Positions 35,094 through 43,673 of a stretch of DNA of 64,000 nucleotides are shown here, piece after piece (positions within the stretch are counted from its first letter, which is position 1; each line of letters starts with the position of its first letter). The translations under genes were made by a program, and so were the position numbers. The notes under the pieces are model-generated. The model saw only the letters and a list, made by a program, of their open reading frames with translations. It searched no databases and had not been told where the DNA came from. This DNA is from Sphingobacterium spiritivorum (GTDB lineage Bacteria; Bacteroidota; Bacteroidia; Sphingobacteriales; Sphingobacteriaceae), in NCBI RefSeq assembly GCF_016724845.1, contig NZ_CP068082.1, positions 1,426,001-1,490,000 on the forward strand. Direction: 5' to 3'.

Positions 35094-36251
35094 CTAACCT
35101 ATCCAGGATTTATAATATTCCTGATCTTCAACTTCTAATGCTTCTTCTGTCAGCATCAACGGCCTGAAAGGATCGATCATGACTGCCAGTTCTTCTGTTT
35201 TTGTCTGTCCTATACTTTTCTCCACTGTTCCCGGATGTGGTCCATGCGGAATACCTCCGGGATGTAGGGTGATCTGCCCGCGTTCCACACTTTTACGACT
35301 CATAAAATCTCCGTCCACATAATACAATACTTCATCGGAGTCTACATTACTGTGATTATACGGAGCAGGAATGGACTGCGGGTGATAGTCGTATAATCTC
35401 GGACAAAAACTACATAACACAAACGTTTCGGTCTCAAAGGTTTGGTGTACCGGAGGAGGCTGATGAAGTTTTCCGGTGACAGGCATAAAATCGTGAATAG
35501 AAAAAGCCCATGGATAATGATATCCGTCCCAGCCCACAAAATCAAAGGGGTGACTGCCATACACATAGGGGTATATTAGCCCTTGTTTTTTGATTCTGAT
35601 TTCAAATTCGCCGGTCTGATCTATCGTTTCCAGATCTTCCGGTCGTTTGATATCTCTTTCACAAAACGGAGCATGCTCCATAAGCTGTCCGAATTCATTC
35701 CGGTAACGTTTAGGTGTCCGGATCGGAGAAAAAGATTCTACAATAAACAATCTGTTGTCAGGATTGTCAAAATGTAACTGATAAATAACACCACGCGGAA
35801 TGACAAGATAGTCCCCATATTCAAACCGGATCTTTCCGTAGCCTGTTTTCAGTACACCGCTACCTTCGTGTATAAAGATAATCTCATCCGCCTGACTGTT
35901 TTTATAGAAGTAATCCAGCATGGAGAGTCTCGGAGCTGCCAGTGATACATGAAGGTCCTGATTGACCAGTACAGGTGTACGGCTTTCGAGATAATCATCC
36001 TTAGGTTGTACTTTAAAACCTTTCAGACTGGTGTGTTTGAGATGCTTTTCACGCGCTATGCGTGGAGATACATCATACGGATCCCGGATCTGCTTCACTA
36101 ATGTTGGCGGATAGCAATGATAGACCAGAGAGTACGTACTGGAGAAGCCATGAGTTGACACCAGTTCTTCAGAGAACAGTTCACCGTTTGGTTTCCGGAA
36201 AATAGTGTGTCTTTTTTGAGGGACTTTTCCCAATTGATGATAAATTGGCAT
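35094..36251 (-). CDS. hmgA: Homogentisate 1,2-dioxygenase
   Basis: A 385-residue enzyme from the ATG at 36251 (MPIYHQLGKVPQKRH); a start 30 bases upstream is possible but the extension looks non-conserved. It opens the aromatic ring of homogentisate to maleylacetoacetate. The cupin-like iron centre is represented by HPGGIPHGPHPGTVEKSIGQTKTEELAVM, where the His and Glu ligands cluster. It is the first gene of the minus-strand operon with hppD. A minus-strand TATATTTG at 36455-36448 could be its -7 element, which would leave a leader near 190 nt. Confidence 0.95.
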   Translation of the reverse strand: MPIYHQLGKVPQKRHTIFRKPNGELFSEELVSTHGFSSTYSLVYHCYPPTLVKQIRDPYDVSPRIAREKHLKHTSLKGFKVQPKDDYLESRTPVLVNQDLHVSLAAPRLSMLDYFYKNSQADEIIFIHEGSGVLKTGYGKIRFEYGDYLVIPRGVIYQLHFDNPDNRLFIVESFSPIRTPKRYRNEFGQLMEHAPFCERDIKRPEDLETIDQTGEFEIRIKKQGLIYPYVYGSHPFDFVGWDGYHYPWAFSIHDFMPVTGKLHQPPPVHQTFETETFVLCSFCPRLYDYHPQSIPAPYNHSNVDSDEVLYYVDGDFMSRKSVERGQITLHPGGIPHGPHPGTVEKSIGQTKTEELAVMIDPFRPLMLTEEALEVEDQEYYKSWIG

Positions 36252-36563
36252 GATAAAGTCTATTTTAAAAATATGAAACAATATAGTGTTAAACCTGCCA
36301 AAGGATTATTTGGCGCAAGAAAAGAAATGCCTAATATTGGGCAAAAACAACATCTGCAATCATCGCCTTTACTAAAGCGATCATGCCCAAGGATACCGTA
36401 AGGTACTGTAGTCCAAAGATGTTCATAACTGGTATATAAGTTTATCTCAAATATAAGATTTATTTACTATATCTTTTTTAGATATTGCACAAATAAATCA
36501 GATCATCATTATATTTACTTCCATATTCCTTATTTATGATGATTTTAACGGCTATATTTTGAT
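36252..36563. other. Divergent promoter region of the aromatic catabolism genes
   Basis: 312 bp without a convincing gene between hmgA (minus) and the fumarylacetoacetate hydrolase (plus). It holds a near-palindrome GCCTAATATTGGGC at 36329-36342 (one mismatch), a small hairpin ATCGC...GCGAT around 36362-36381 and, on the minus strand, TATATTTG at 36455-36448. No regulator gene is adjacent. Confidence 0.5.
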
Positions 36564-37547
36564 ATGAGACTTGTAACATGCGAATATGACAACAAGGAGC
36601 AACTCGGATTTATTTTAGATGACCAGATCTACATCTGCAGTCAGACGGACCCGGGCTTGCCTGTATCTATGAACGATTTTCTGGAAGGAGGTCAGCAAAG
36701 TATACAGGCGATGTCCAGGGCGGTCGAACTTGCTAAAAAAGGAAAATTCAGCAACATTGCACTTGACTCACGTCATATTCAATTATTAGCCCCGGTACCT
36801 TATCCATCTTCATTTCGGGATGCCTATGCTTTTCGCCAGCATGTGTCAACATCCAGACGTAATCGCGGATTGGAAATGATTCCGGAGTTTGATAAGTTTC
36901 CTGTTTTTTACTTTTCGAATCATCGCGCTATCATGGGACCCGGCAGCGTATCCTGTATGCCCCTGCATTTTGATCAACTTGATTTTGAACTTGAAGTAGC
37001 CGTCGTACTGAATAAACGGGGAAAGAATATACCTGCCTCTGAAGCGGATCAGTATATAGCAGGCTATATGATTATGAATGATCTGAGTGCCCGACATCTC
37101 CAGATGGAAGAAATGAAACTTAACCTGGGTCCGGCAAAAGGGAAAGATTTCGCAACAATGACAGGCCCTTATCTGGTCACAAAAGATGAACTGGAGTCGT
37201 ATAAGGTTACAACACCTGAAGGCCATACAGGAGATACTTACAATCTGCATATGAGTTGTGCAGTAAACGGAAAACAGGTATCTGCCGGAAATTTGGCAGA
37301 TATGAACTGGACCTTTGCAGAAATCATAGAGCGTGTATCTTACGGAGTCGAGGTTTTCCCGGGAGATCTTATCGGATCAGGAACTGTCGGAACAGGGTGC
37401 TTTCTGGAACTCAATGGTACCGGAAAGCGAAATGACCCGAATTATCAGGTACAATGGCTACAACCGGGAGATCATATCAGTATGCAGGTTACAGGATTGG
37501 GACAGTTGGATAATACTGTTGTTCTTGATCCTATAAATAAATATTAA
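36564..37547 (+). CDS. fahA: Fumarylacetoacetate hydrolase family protein
   Basis: A 327-residue FAH-fold enzyme, the likely last step of tyrosine catabolism: fumarylacetoacetate to fumarate and acetoacetate. Metal-binding and catalytic stretches are visible: LDFELEVAVVLNKRGKNIPASEAD, YMIMNDLSARHLQ, and GPAKGKDFATMTGPYLVTKDEL, with VSYGVEVFPGDLIGSGTVGTG near the C-terminus. The FAH fold also covers other beta-diketone hydrolases, so the assignment rests on the hmgA/hppD context. It is transcribed divergently from hmgA and is 51 bp before the flavin reductase gene. Confidence 0.88.
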   Translation: MRLVTCEYDNKEQLGFILDDQIYICSQTDPGLPVSMNDFLEGGQQSIQAMSRAVELAKKGKFSNIALDSRHIQLLAPVPYPSSFRDAYAFRQHVSTSRRNRGLEMIPEFDKFPVFYFSNHRAIMGPGSVSCMPLHFDQLDFELEVAVVLNKRGKNIPASEADQYIAGYMIMNDLSARHLQMEEMKLNLGPAKGKDFATMTGPYLVTKDELESYKVTTPEGHTGDTYNLHMSCAVNGKQVSAGNLADMNWTFAEIIERVSYGVEVFPGDLIGSGTVGTGCFLELNGTGKRNDPNYQVQWLQPGDHISMQVTGLGQLDNTVVLDPINKY

Positions 37548-37598
37548 AATATCCTTTTTTACTAGCCTTTATATTTTTCATTATTAATTGAATAGCTC

Positions 37599-38504
37599 AT
37601 GTCCGATATCAAAACCAAAGTAATAGATCCCATCCAGCAACAGGCTATTTTTGATAACCTTATCAAATATGCCATTGCACCGCGTCCCATATGTTTTGCA
37701 AGTACGGTAGATGTTACCGGTCAGGTCAACCTCAGCCCTTTCAGCTATTTCAATTTAATGTCCCACCAACCTCCTGTTTGTGTGTTTTCACCTTTGAGAA
37801 GAATGCGGGACGGAACAACCAAGCATACGCTTGAAAACATAAAAGAAGTAAAAGAGGTCGTTATCAATATTGTCAACTACGATATGGTACAGCAGCAATC
37901 GCTTGCCAGTACGGAATATGCAAAGGGAATCAATGAATTTGAAAAATCCGGCTTTACAGCTTTGCCTTCCACATATGTAAGACCTCCCCGGGTTGCCGAA
38001 TCGCCTGTACAGCTTGAATGTAAGGTAAAAGACATCATCGCGCTGAGTGATGATCCCGGAGCCGGCAATCTTGTCCTTGCGGAGGTGGTATGCATGCATA
38101 TACACGAGGACTTGCTGGACAGTGACAATCAGGTTGATCAGGCAAAACTGGATCTTGTCGCGAGATTGGGCGGTGACTGGTACTGCCGCGTAACTGAGGA
38201 AAGTCTCTTTAAAGTCCCCAAACCTCTGCGCAACCTTGGTATAGGAATAGACAAGCTCCCTGAAAGTATTCGCTTTTCTACTGTTCTCACAGGGAATCAT
38301 TTGGGTATGCTTGCAAATGTTGAGGTATTACCAGAGTTTTCTCCAACAGGTAACACATCACCAGACCAGAAGACCTTGTCTTCTCTGGAAAAATGGAAAG
38401 ATGATCCTGTCAGATTCCAAAAAGAGCTCCATACACAAGCCGCCAAATTACTGGATACCGGAGAACTGCAGAAAGCCTGGCAGCTCCTGTTACTCGGTCA
38501 GTAA
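37599..38504 (+). CDS. Flavin reductase family protein (FMN-binding split barrel)
   Basis: A 301-residue protein. The flavin-reductase-like split-barrel domain occupies about residues 15-215, with APRPICFASTVDVTGQVNLSPFSYFNLMSHQPPVCVFSP as its recognisable beginning. About 85 extra residues follow, ending in a helical tail. Such proteins reduce FMN or bind it for another oxidoreductase. It is common beside aromatic amino-acid degradation genes in Bacteroidota, but its substrate there is not known to me. Its last 15 bases overlap the convergent phenylalanine hydroxylase gene. Confidence 0.8.
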   Translation: MSDIKTKVIDPIQQQAIFDNLIKYAIAPRPICFASTVDVTGQVNLSPFSYFNLMSHQPPVCVFSPLRRMRDGTTKHTLENIKEVKEVVINIVNYDMVQQQSLASTEYAKGINEFEKSGFTALPSTYVRPPRVAESPVQLECKVKDIIALSDDPGAGNLVLAEVVCMHIHEDLLDSDNQVDQAKLDLVARLGGDWYCRVTEESLFKVPKPLRNLGIGIDKLPESIRFSTVLTGNHLGMLANVEVLPEFSPTGNTSPDQKTLSSLEKWKDDPVRFQKELHTQAAKLLDTGELQKAWQLLLLGQ

Positions 38505-40256
38505 TATACCAACATGATCATCTTTTGCTAATCGTATTCCGTCATGAATTAATTTGATAAGATGAACATGTTTTTCCTGTAATTTCAGGAGTATACCCTC
38601 TGCCGAAGAAGCAAGATCTACCCATTGTTCTTTAATTGCTATTTCCAGAATTTCTAAAAGGCCCAACCAGTCATCCGGATAGTGGTCTGAGAGTTCGGCA
38701 CAGAGACCTGTCAATGTTTGCAATAAGGCCTTGCTTTCCCGTTCCTTTCTGATACGGGCATAAATCTGATGCAAGGTTATGGTCTGTTCATCGTATACCT
38801 GATGTAGCGTTTTTATTTCGGAAACAGTAGACTTCTGTTCAAATGCGTCCTTATCCGCAGCACCACAATATACCGATACAATTTCTTTACCCACAGCCAT
38901 ATCATATGTCCCCCATTCCGGATCAAAATACAGCTGACAGCTGCTGATCTCTACCACCTGACATGGCGCCATAGACACCAAAATCAGTTTTCCATGCTGA
39001 CGAAGAACAGACTGAACTACACCTCTCACTTCAATACCTGAAGCAAAGGTGAGTACGGTTTCCCTGCCTACAACAATATCATACTTCACCAATTCCTCTT
39101 CCGTAAAATCTTCTAAAGCAACGTCGCTATCTTTCAACAGTCCTACCGGAGAACCAAAACCATCCCGATGATAGTTCTTACCATGCCCCTCCAATTGCTT
39201 ATTTTGACAGGATAAGGCTGTAGGTCCTGCAGACTTAATATAGGACAAGGCATGATCATCATTTACTTTTTGAAATATTCCTGAAACCTGCAGTCCTGAG
39301 CTATATACAACTGTACATACATTCTGACAGGCAATGGCTTTATCCAGACTATCCTTCCCTCCGATCCGGAAAGCCATTGTATTGGCGAAATCATCCAATA
39401 CGTTTCTCAGATGTACAAAATCCGGCGTAACAAATAATTGGGGCTGAGGTTGTGTTATATCATATGCATAATTCAGCGCATCGAGACTGTAAGGTAATTT
39501 CGGAACTTCCTTACGCATACAGGAAGCACTTTCTCCTATGGAAGATAACAAGCCGGCACCATAAATTTTCGGAACATCGGGGGTACCAATGAGCCCATAT
39601 TCGACTGTCCACCAGTGTAGCCTGCTTAGTAAAGCCATTTCAGAAGGATCGCCCATATTCTCCTGAATATTTTTCAGGTGTAACTCTGCTTCTTCTATTT
39701 CCTTGCTGGTGGCATTATTCTTTTCTTTGATAATCGAAAGACTTCTGATCGCTTCATATAACGCAAAATCCTGAGCTGAAAACATAGCTTTCGCGCCTAT
39801 CTCGCCAAAATATTGTAAATATTCAGCATATTCAGGTTCACCTATAATGGGTGCATGACCGGACGATTCGTGGATAATATCAGGAGCTGGTGTGTACTCG
39901 ATATGTTCGAGCTGACGAATATCTGCAGCAATAACCAATACACGATGTGCCTGAAATTCCATGAATGCCGATGGGGGGATAAATCCGTCTACCGTAGCAG
40001 CTCCCCAGCCAATCTGCTTTAAACTGTCATTCATAGCCTGCAAATCCGGAATACGTTCTATTGTCAACCCTGCCTTTTTCAGCCCCGGAATGTAAGGATA
40101 ATAAGCTACATCTTTCAGATAAGCATAATTTTGACGCATCACATAGCGCCAGATGGCCTGGTCAACGGGCGTGTATCTTTCGTATTGCTGAGGCACAACA
40201 TATTTTTTAAGATGTGCGGGTAACTGCTCCAAAATCGGATTATTATATGTATCCAT
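38490..40256 (-). CDS. phhA: Phenylalanine 4-hydroxylase-like protein with long C-terminal extension
   Basis: A 588-residue protein, about twice the length of bacterial PhhA. The aromatic amino-acid hydroxylase core is at about residues 20-330. Iron ligands His129 and His134 (IIHESSGHAP) and Glu219 (WWTVEYGLIG) are present, as are EFQAHRVLVIA and GLLSSIGESA. It converts phenylalanine to tyrosine with tetrahydropterin and feeds the homogentisate pathway. The C-terminal part has two similar segments, around VVYSSGLQVSGIFQKV and LTFASGIEVRGVVQSV, then a helical tail from about 470. No ACT domain is visible. The promoter TTTG-N20-TAAGTTTG lies about 20 bp upstream. The 3' end overlaps the flavin reductase by 15 bp. 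Confidence 0.9.
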   Translation of the reverse strand: MDTYNNPILEQLPAHLKKYVVPQQYERYTPVDQAIWRYVMRQNYAYLKDVAYYPYIPGLKKAGLTIERIPDLQAMNDSLKQIGWGAATVDGFIPPSAFMEFQAHRVLVIAADIRQLEHIEYTPAPDIIHESSGHAPIIGEPEYAEYLQYFGEIGAKAMFSAQDFALYEAIRSLSIIKEKNNATSKEIEEAELHLKNIQENMGDPSEMALLSRLHWWTVEYGLIGTPDVPKIYGAGLLSSIGESASCMRKEVPKLPYSLDALNYAYDITQPQPQLFVTPDFVHLRNVLDDFANTMAFRIGGKDSLDKAIACQNVCTVVYSSGLQVSGIFQKVNDDHALSYIKSAGPTALSCQNKQLEGHGKNYHRDGFGSPVGLLKDSDVALEDFTEEELVKYDIVVGRETVLTFASGIEVRGVVQSVLRQHGKLILVSMAPCQVVEISSCQLYFDPEWGTYDMAVGKEIVSVYCGAADKDAFEQKSTVSEIKTLHQVYDEQTITLHQIYARIRKERESKALLQTLTGLCAELSDHYPDDWLGLLEILEIAIKEQWVDLASSAEGILLKLQEKHVHLIKLIHDGIRLAKDDHVGILLTE

Positions 40257-40274
40257 TTACAATCGGCTTTAACA

Positions 40275-40306
40275 CAAACTTAAATATTTAGTCCCTGATG
40301 TGCAAA
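40275..40306 (-). promoter_or_regulatory. Promoter of the phenylalanine hydroxylase-like gene
   Basis: On the minus strand TTTG (40306-40303), a 20-base spacer and TAAGTTTG (40282-40275), 19 bases upstream of the start codon. Confidence 0.6.
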
Positions 40307-40343
40307 TCCTTAATCCGAACATGACTTTATTTTAATAAAAGTT

Positions 40344-40369
40344 TTCAGGAGACAAATCTGTCTCCTGAA
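40344..40369. promoter_or_regulatory. 11-bp perfect inverted repeat in the phhA-galM divergent region
   Basis: TTCAGGAGACA (40344-40354), AATC, TGTCTCCTGAA (40359-40369). It lies about 40 bp upstream of the phhA -33 element and 140 bp upstream of galM. With no gene ending here on either strand, an operator or leader structure is more likely than a terminator. Confidence 0.45.
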
Positions 40370-40509
40370 TTTATAGGATAAGAATTATTTCAGAAGGGAC
40401 CCTCTTTCATTGTGCCGTTTGGGCCGGCTGTGTACAAACAACCTGGATCAATGTTTCTTTTACACTTTAAAAATACTTAAATTAGACTAATTTTTTAGAA
40501 CCCACAATC

Positions 40510-41565
40510 ATGATATATCAACTACCTTCCTCCAAAAATTTTGAAAGTCAACTTAAGGACAAAAATACGCATCTCTTTATTTTGAAAAATGCCAGAGGAA
40601 TGCAGGTTGCATTAAGTGATTATGGCGCACGTATAGTCAGTATTTTAGTTCCGGATCAAAAAGGAAACTTAAGAGATGTTGCACTGGGTTTTGATTCTAT
40701 TCAAAAGTATTATGAAGCGGATGAGCAGTATCACGGCGTTACGGCAGGCCGCTTTGCGAATCGTATAGCCAATGGCAAATTTGAAATAAACGGCTCTTCG
40801 TATACTTTGGATCAGAATAACGGGATCAATTCTCTTCATGGTGGAGTAGAAGGTTTTCATCGCCGTGTGTGGGACAGAAGAATGAATCAGGAATCTTATG
40901 TAGAATTCTATTATGTTTCGAAAAACGGGGAAGAAGGTTTTCCCGGCAACCTGAGTGTTGTCGTTTCGTATTCATTGACGGATGAAAATGAGATCATCAT
41001 CAAGTACCGTGCAGAATCTGACCAGGATACTGTTATTAACCTCACCAACCATACATACTTCAACCTCAATGGTGAAGGTAACGGCGATATTCTTAATCAT
41101 CACTTACAGATCAATTCCACCGAATATCTTGCCGTAGATGAGCATCAGATTCCAAATGCTATTATACCCGTGGAAGGCACTGCTTTTGACTTCAGAGAGT
41201 TCAAGACCATAGCACAGGATATTGCAGCAAATGATGAACAGCTGATTGCTGCCAAAGGTTATGATCACTGCTTTGTAAACGCTATTCCCATTTCAAGTCC
41301 ATGCGCTTCTGTATTCTCCCCTGACTCCGGAATACGAATGGATGTATTGACAACAGAGCCAGGCGTACAGCTTTATACCGGCAACTGGATGACCGGAAAT
41401 GATATCGGAAAATCAGGCCACAAGTATTTGCCTTATGCAGGATTTTGTCTGGAAACTCAACACTATCCCGACAGTCCCAATCAACCGGAATTCCCGACTA
41501 CCTCACTGAAAAAAGGAGAAGTATTTACTTCAGAAACGCATTTTAAATTTTCGATCCAAAAATAA
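40510..41565 (+). CDS. galM: Aldose 1-epimerase (galactose mutarotase)
   Basis: A 351-residue cytoplasmic-type enzyme that interconverts alpha- and beta-anomers of glucose and galactose. The family pattern is clear: FILKNARGMQVALSDYGARIVSI, TAGRFANRIANGKFEING, VINLTNHTYFNLNGEG with the catalytic His, YDHCFVNA, and GFCLETQHYPDSPN containing the catalytic Glu. No signal peptide is seen. The promoter region upstream shares the phhA-galM inverted repeat. The convergent argH gene follows beyond a hairpin and a repeat-like element. Confidence 0.93.
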   Translation: MIYQLPSSKNFESQLKDKNTHLFILKNARGMQVALSDYGARIVSILVPDQKGNLRDVALGFDSIQKYYEADEQYHGVTAGRFANRIANGKFEINGSSYTLDQNNGINSLHGGVEGFHRRVWDRRMNQESYVEFYYVSKNGEEGFPGNLSVVVSYSLTDENEIIIKYRAESDQDTVINLTNHTYFNLNGEGNGDILNHHLQINSTEYLAVDEHQIPNAIIPVEGTAFDFREFKTIAQDIAANDEQLIAAKGYDHCFVNAIPISSPCASVFSPDSGIRMDVLTTEPGVQLYTGNWMTGNDIGKSGHKYLPYAGFCLETQHYPDSPNQPEFPTTSLKKGEVFTSETHFKFSIQK

Positions 41566-41596
41566 TATAACACCATTTATATCAAAATATTTCCCA

Positions 41597-41626
41597 CTCC
41601 TTGGAAAGGAGAGGGTTAGGGTGAGG
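41597..41626. repeat. Candidate dispersed repeat element
   Basis: The string holds a small hairpin (CTCCTT at 41597-41602 with AAGGAG at 41606-41611) followed by GGGTTAGGGTGAGG (41613-41626). It resembles a short dispersed intergenic element that I have seen in Bacteroidota genomes; one copy in this window is not proof. Confidence 0.4.
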
Positions 41627-41637
41627 TTCTGAAAAGA

Positions 41638-41670
41638 AAAGGCTTCAGAAATAAAATTCCTGAAGCCTTT
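41638..41670 (-). terminator. Terminator of argH
   Basis: Perfect 11-bp arms 41638-41648 and 41660-41670 (AAAGGCTTCAG / CTGAAGCCTTT). On the minus strand a T-rich run follows, so it mainly terminates argH; it may also act for galM. Confidence 0.8.
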
Positions 41671-41695
41671 CTGTATTATTCTCCTATTCGAGATT

Positions 41696-43027
41696 TTATT
41701 TTACTAACGCCTGCAAAGCGTTATCCACTTTTTCAAAACCAAAATCAGCCTTAACCTGTTCAAACATCCTTTTTATATGATCGTTGCACAGGTTACCAAT
41801 GCTTCCTTCATGTGTGTGATTTACTTCTTTTGAAGGCTGAAAGGTGCCTTCTTCAATAGCCAATCCAATATTTTTATATGCTTCTCTAAACGGAACACCT
41901 TTTAACACTTCATTATTGACGACTTCTACCGAAAACAAATAATCGTATTTAGGGTCCTCCAATACATTTTCTTTGACGGAGATATTTGCTAACATATAGG
42001 TAGCAATTTCCAGACACTCATTTAATGATTTAAAAGCCGGAAAGAGATTTTCTTTCAGCAGCTGCAGATCTCTGTGATACCCTGACGGAAGATTAGTGGT
42101 CATCAAAGCAATCTCATTGGGCAATGCCTGTATCTTATTGCAACGGGAACGTATCAATTCAAACACATCCGGATTTTTCTTATGCGGCATAATACTGGAT
42201 CCTGTGGTCAAATGTGCCGGAAAGGAGATAAAACCAAAATTCTGATTAATGTAGAGGGTTACATCCATTGCAAACTTAGCAAGTGTTGCGGCAATTGCAC
42301 TCATCCCCTGAGCAAGAATACGCTCTGTCTTTCCTCGTCCCATCTGTGCATATACAACATTATAGTTAAGATCCTCAAACCCCAGCAACTCTGTTGTAAG
42401 TGTACGATTCAACGGAAAAGAGGAGCCATATCCGGCTGCAGAACCCAGCGGATTTTTATTACACACCTTCCATGCCGCTTTCATCAGTTCCAGATCATCA
42501 ACAAGACTCTCTGCGTATGCCCCAAACCAAAGTCCGAAGGAAGAAGGCATTGCAATCTGCAAGTGTGTATATCCCGGAATCAATACCTGTCTGTATTGTT
42601 CACTCAACGAGAGCAATTGATCAAAGAAGTGTGTTGTATTCTGTACTATGCTTTGAATTTCCGAACGGAAGTACAATTTAAGGTCTACCAGTACCTGGTC
42701 ATTGCGGGATCTTCCTGAATGTATTTTTTTACCGGCCTCCCCTATTCTTTGCGTAAGTAGCATTTCTACCTGAGAATGTACATCTTCTACCGAATCTTCT
42801 ATCTGAAAATTACCTTCCTGAATTTCACGATAGATATTCTTCAGTTCTTTCTGAACTACAGCTAGATCTTCATCTGACATCAGATCTATACTGTTGAGCA
42901 TACGGGTGTGTGCTAATGAACCCAATACATCAGCCTCCGCCAGCTGCAAGTCCATTACGCGATCGTTACCTACCGTAAATGTTTCTACCAGGGAATCCAC
43001 ATCAATATTTTTTTGCCAGATCTTCAT
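41696..43027 (-). CDS. argH: Argininosuccinate lyase
   Basis: A 443-residue enzyme of the fumarase/aspartase superfamily that splits argininosuccinate into arginine and fumarate, the last step of arginine synthesis. Signature motifs are present: GRSRNDQV near residue 100, GYTHLQIAMPSSFG, and the mobile catalytic loop GSSIMPHKKNPDVFELIRSR. The length is close to the usual 440-470 residues. A minus-strand TATTTTTG at 43058-43051 is a candidate -7 element, about 24 bp upstream. No other arg gene lies nearby. Confidence 0.95.
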   Translation of the reverse strand: MKIWQKNIDVDSLVETFTVGNDRVMDLQLAEADVLGSLAHTRMLNSIDLMSDEDLAVVQKELKNIYREIQEGNFQIEDSVEDVHSQVEMLLTQRIGEAGKKIHSGRSRNDQVLVDLKLYFRSEIQSIVQNTTHFFDQLLSLSEQYRQVLIPGYTHLQIAMPSSFGLWFGAYAESLVDDLELMKAAWKVCNKNPLGSAAGYGSSFPLNRTLTTELLGFEDLNYNVVYAQMGRGKTERILAQGMSAIAATLAKFAMDVTLYINQNFGFISFPAHLTTGSSIMPHKKNPDVFELIRSRCNKIQALPNEIALMTTNLPSGYHRDLQLLKENLFPAFKSLNECLEIATYMLANISVKENVLEDPKYDYLFSVEVVNNEVLKGVPFREAYKNIGLAIEEGTFQPSKEVNHTHEGSIGNLCNDHIKRMFEQVKADFGFEKVDNALQALVK

Positions 43028-43376
43028 GCTTTTATCTTTTTTAAGGTGTACAAAAATACCATTTGAAATTTAAATAAAACAATGCAATTCGATGTTTACG
43101 TTTTTGTTTGTGATATCTAAGATTCTGATTGTGTACGGATGTAAGAATACATAGAAAATGAGGATTACACAGGAGAGTCAACCGACAGATCTGCAGAAAT
43201 ATGGAGAACATAGTAACCTCATACACTGCTTTATTATTTTTTAATCATGATTTTTACCTCTGAATAAAACATGTTCAAACAACGTAAAAACCATGTTAAC
43301 GCTATGTTAAGGGTTATTTTTGAAATTTATCTAAAAACAGTTAGTGAGTGAGCGGTTACTTTTTTTAAAAAAAGAC

Positions 43377-43407
43377 TTTGTACAAATAATTTATATCCAT
43401 ATGTTTG
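43377..43407 (+). promoter_or_regulatory. Strong promoter with no annotated gene downstream
   Basis: TTTG (43377-43380), exactly 19 bases, then TATGTTTG (43400-43407), a full match to the Bacteroidota consensus. The expected start of transcription is near 43413. Confidence 0.65.
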
Positions 43408-43412
43408 TGACA

Positions 43413-43600
43413 ACAAAGGGAGAATGGAAAGAGAGAAAAAGGATCGGATGAGTTAGCACTCACCTTTTTCAACAAAACAAAAGTAAACCAACTATGATAG
43501 ACCCAAAAGTCTTAAAACTTGAAAAAAATATTACAACCTAGCCAATTATAAACTAATTTTGAGCAAAAGGCCTGTCAGCACCCACGACAAGCCTTTTTTG
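43413..43600 (+). ncRNA. Candidate small RNA between promoter and terminator
   Basis: About 188 nt lie between the promoter at 43377-43407 and the hairpin terminator at 43565-43600. No standard gene is present. Two tiny frames exist: 43424-43456 (10 codons) and 43494-43541 (15 codons, MIDPKVLKLEKNITT). The unit could be a non-coding RNA, an mRNA for a micropeptide, or a remnant of a gene. I do not recognise it as 6S, tmRNA, RNase P or SRP RNA. The 5' and 3' coordinates are inferred, not measured. Confidence 0.45.
43565..43600 (+). terminator. Terminator of the candidate small RNA
   Basis: Arms 43565-43576 and 43586-43597 pair over 12 positions with one mismatch and a 9-nt loop; T6 follows from 43594. 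Confidence 0.75.
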
Positions 43601-43640
43601 TTTTTGAAAGGCTTCAAAAAGACTTTTCAAAATTAAACCG

Positions 43641-43648
43641 TATCTTTG
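43641..43648 (+). promoter_or_regulatory. -7 element of rbfA
   Basis: TATCTTTG matches TAnnTTTG, 25 bases before the ATG. It lies after the terminator at 43565-43600, so rbfA seems to have its own start. Confidence 0.5.
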
Positions 43649-43673
43649 TATATTATCATCTCAATTTCCAACT

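Noticed and set aside
36207..36401. Plus-strand frame across the hmgA start
   Set aside because: It overlaps the conserved N-terminus of hmgA in antisense and resembles nothing known.
43041..43226. 61-residue minus-strand frame upstream of argH
   Set aside because: It overlaps the argH promoter region, has no recognisable features, and is likely chance.
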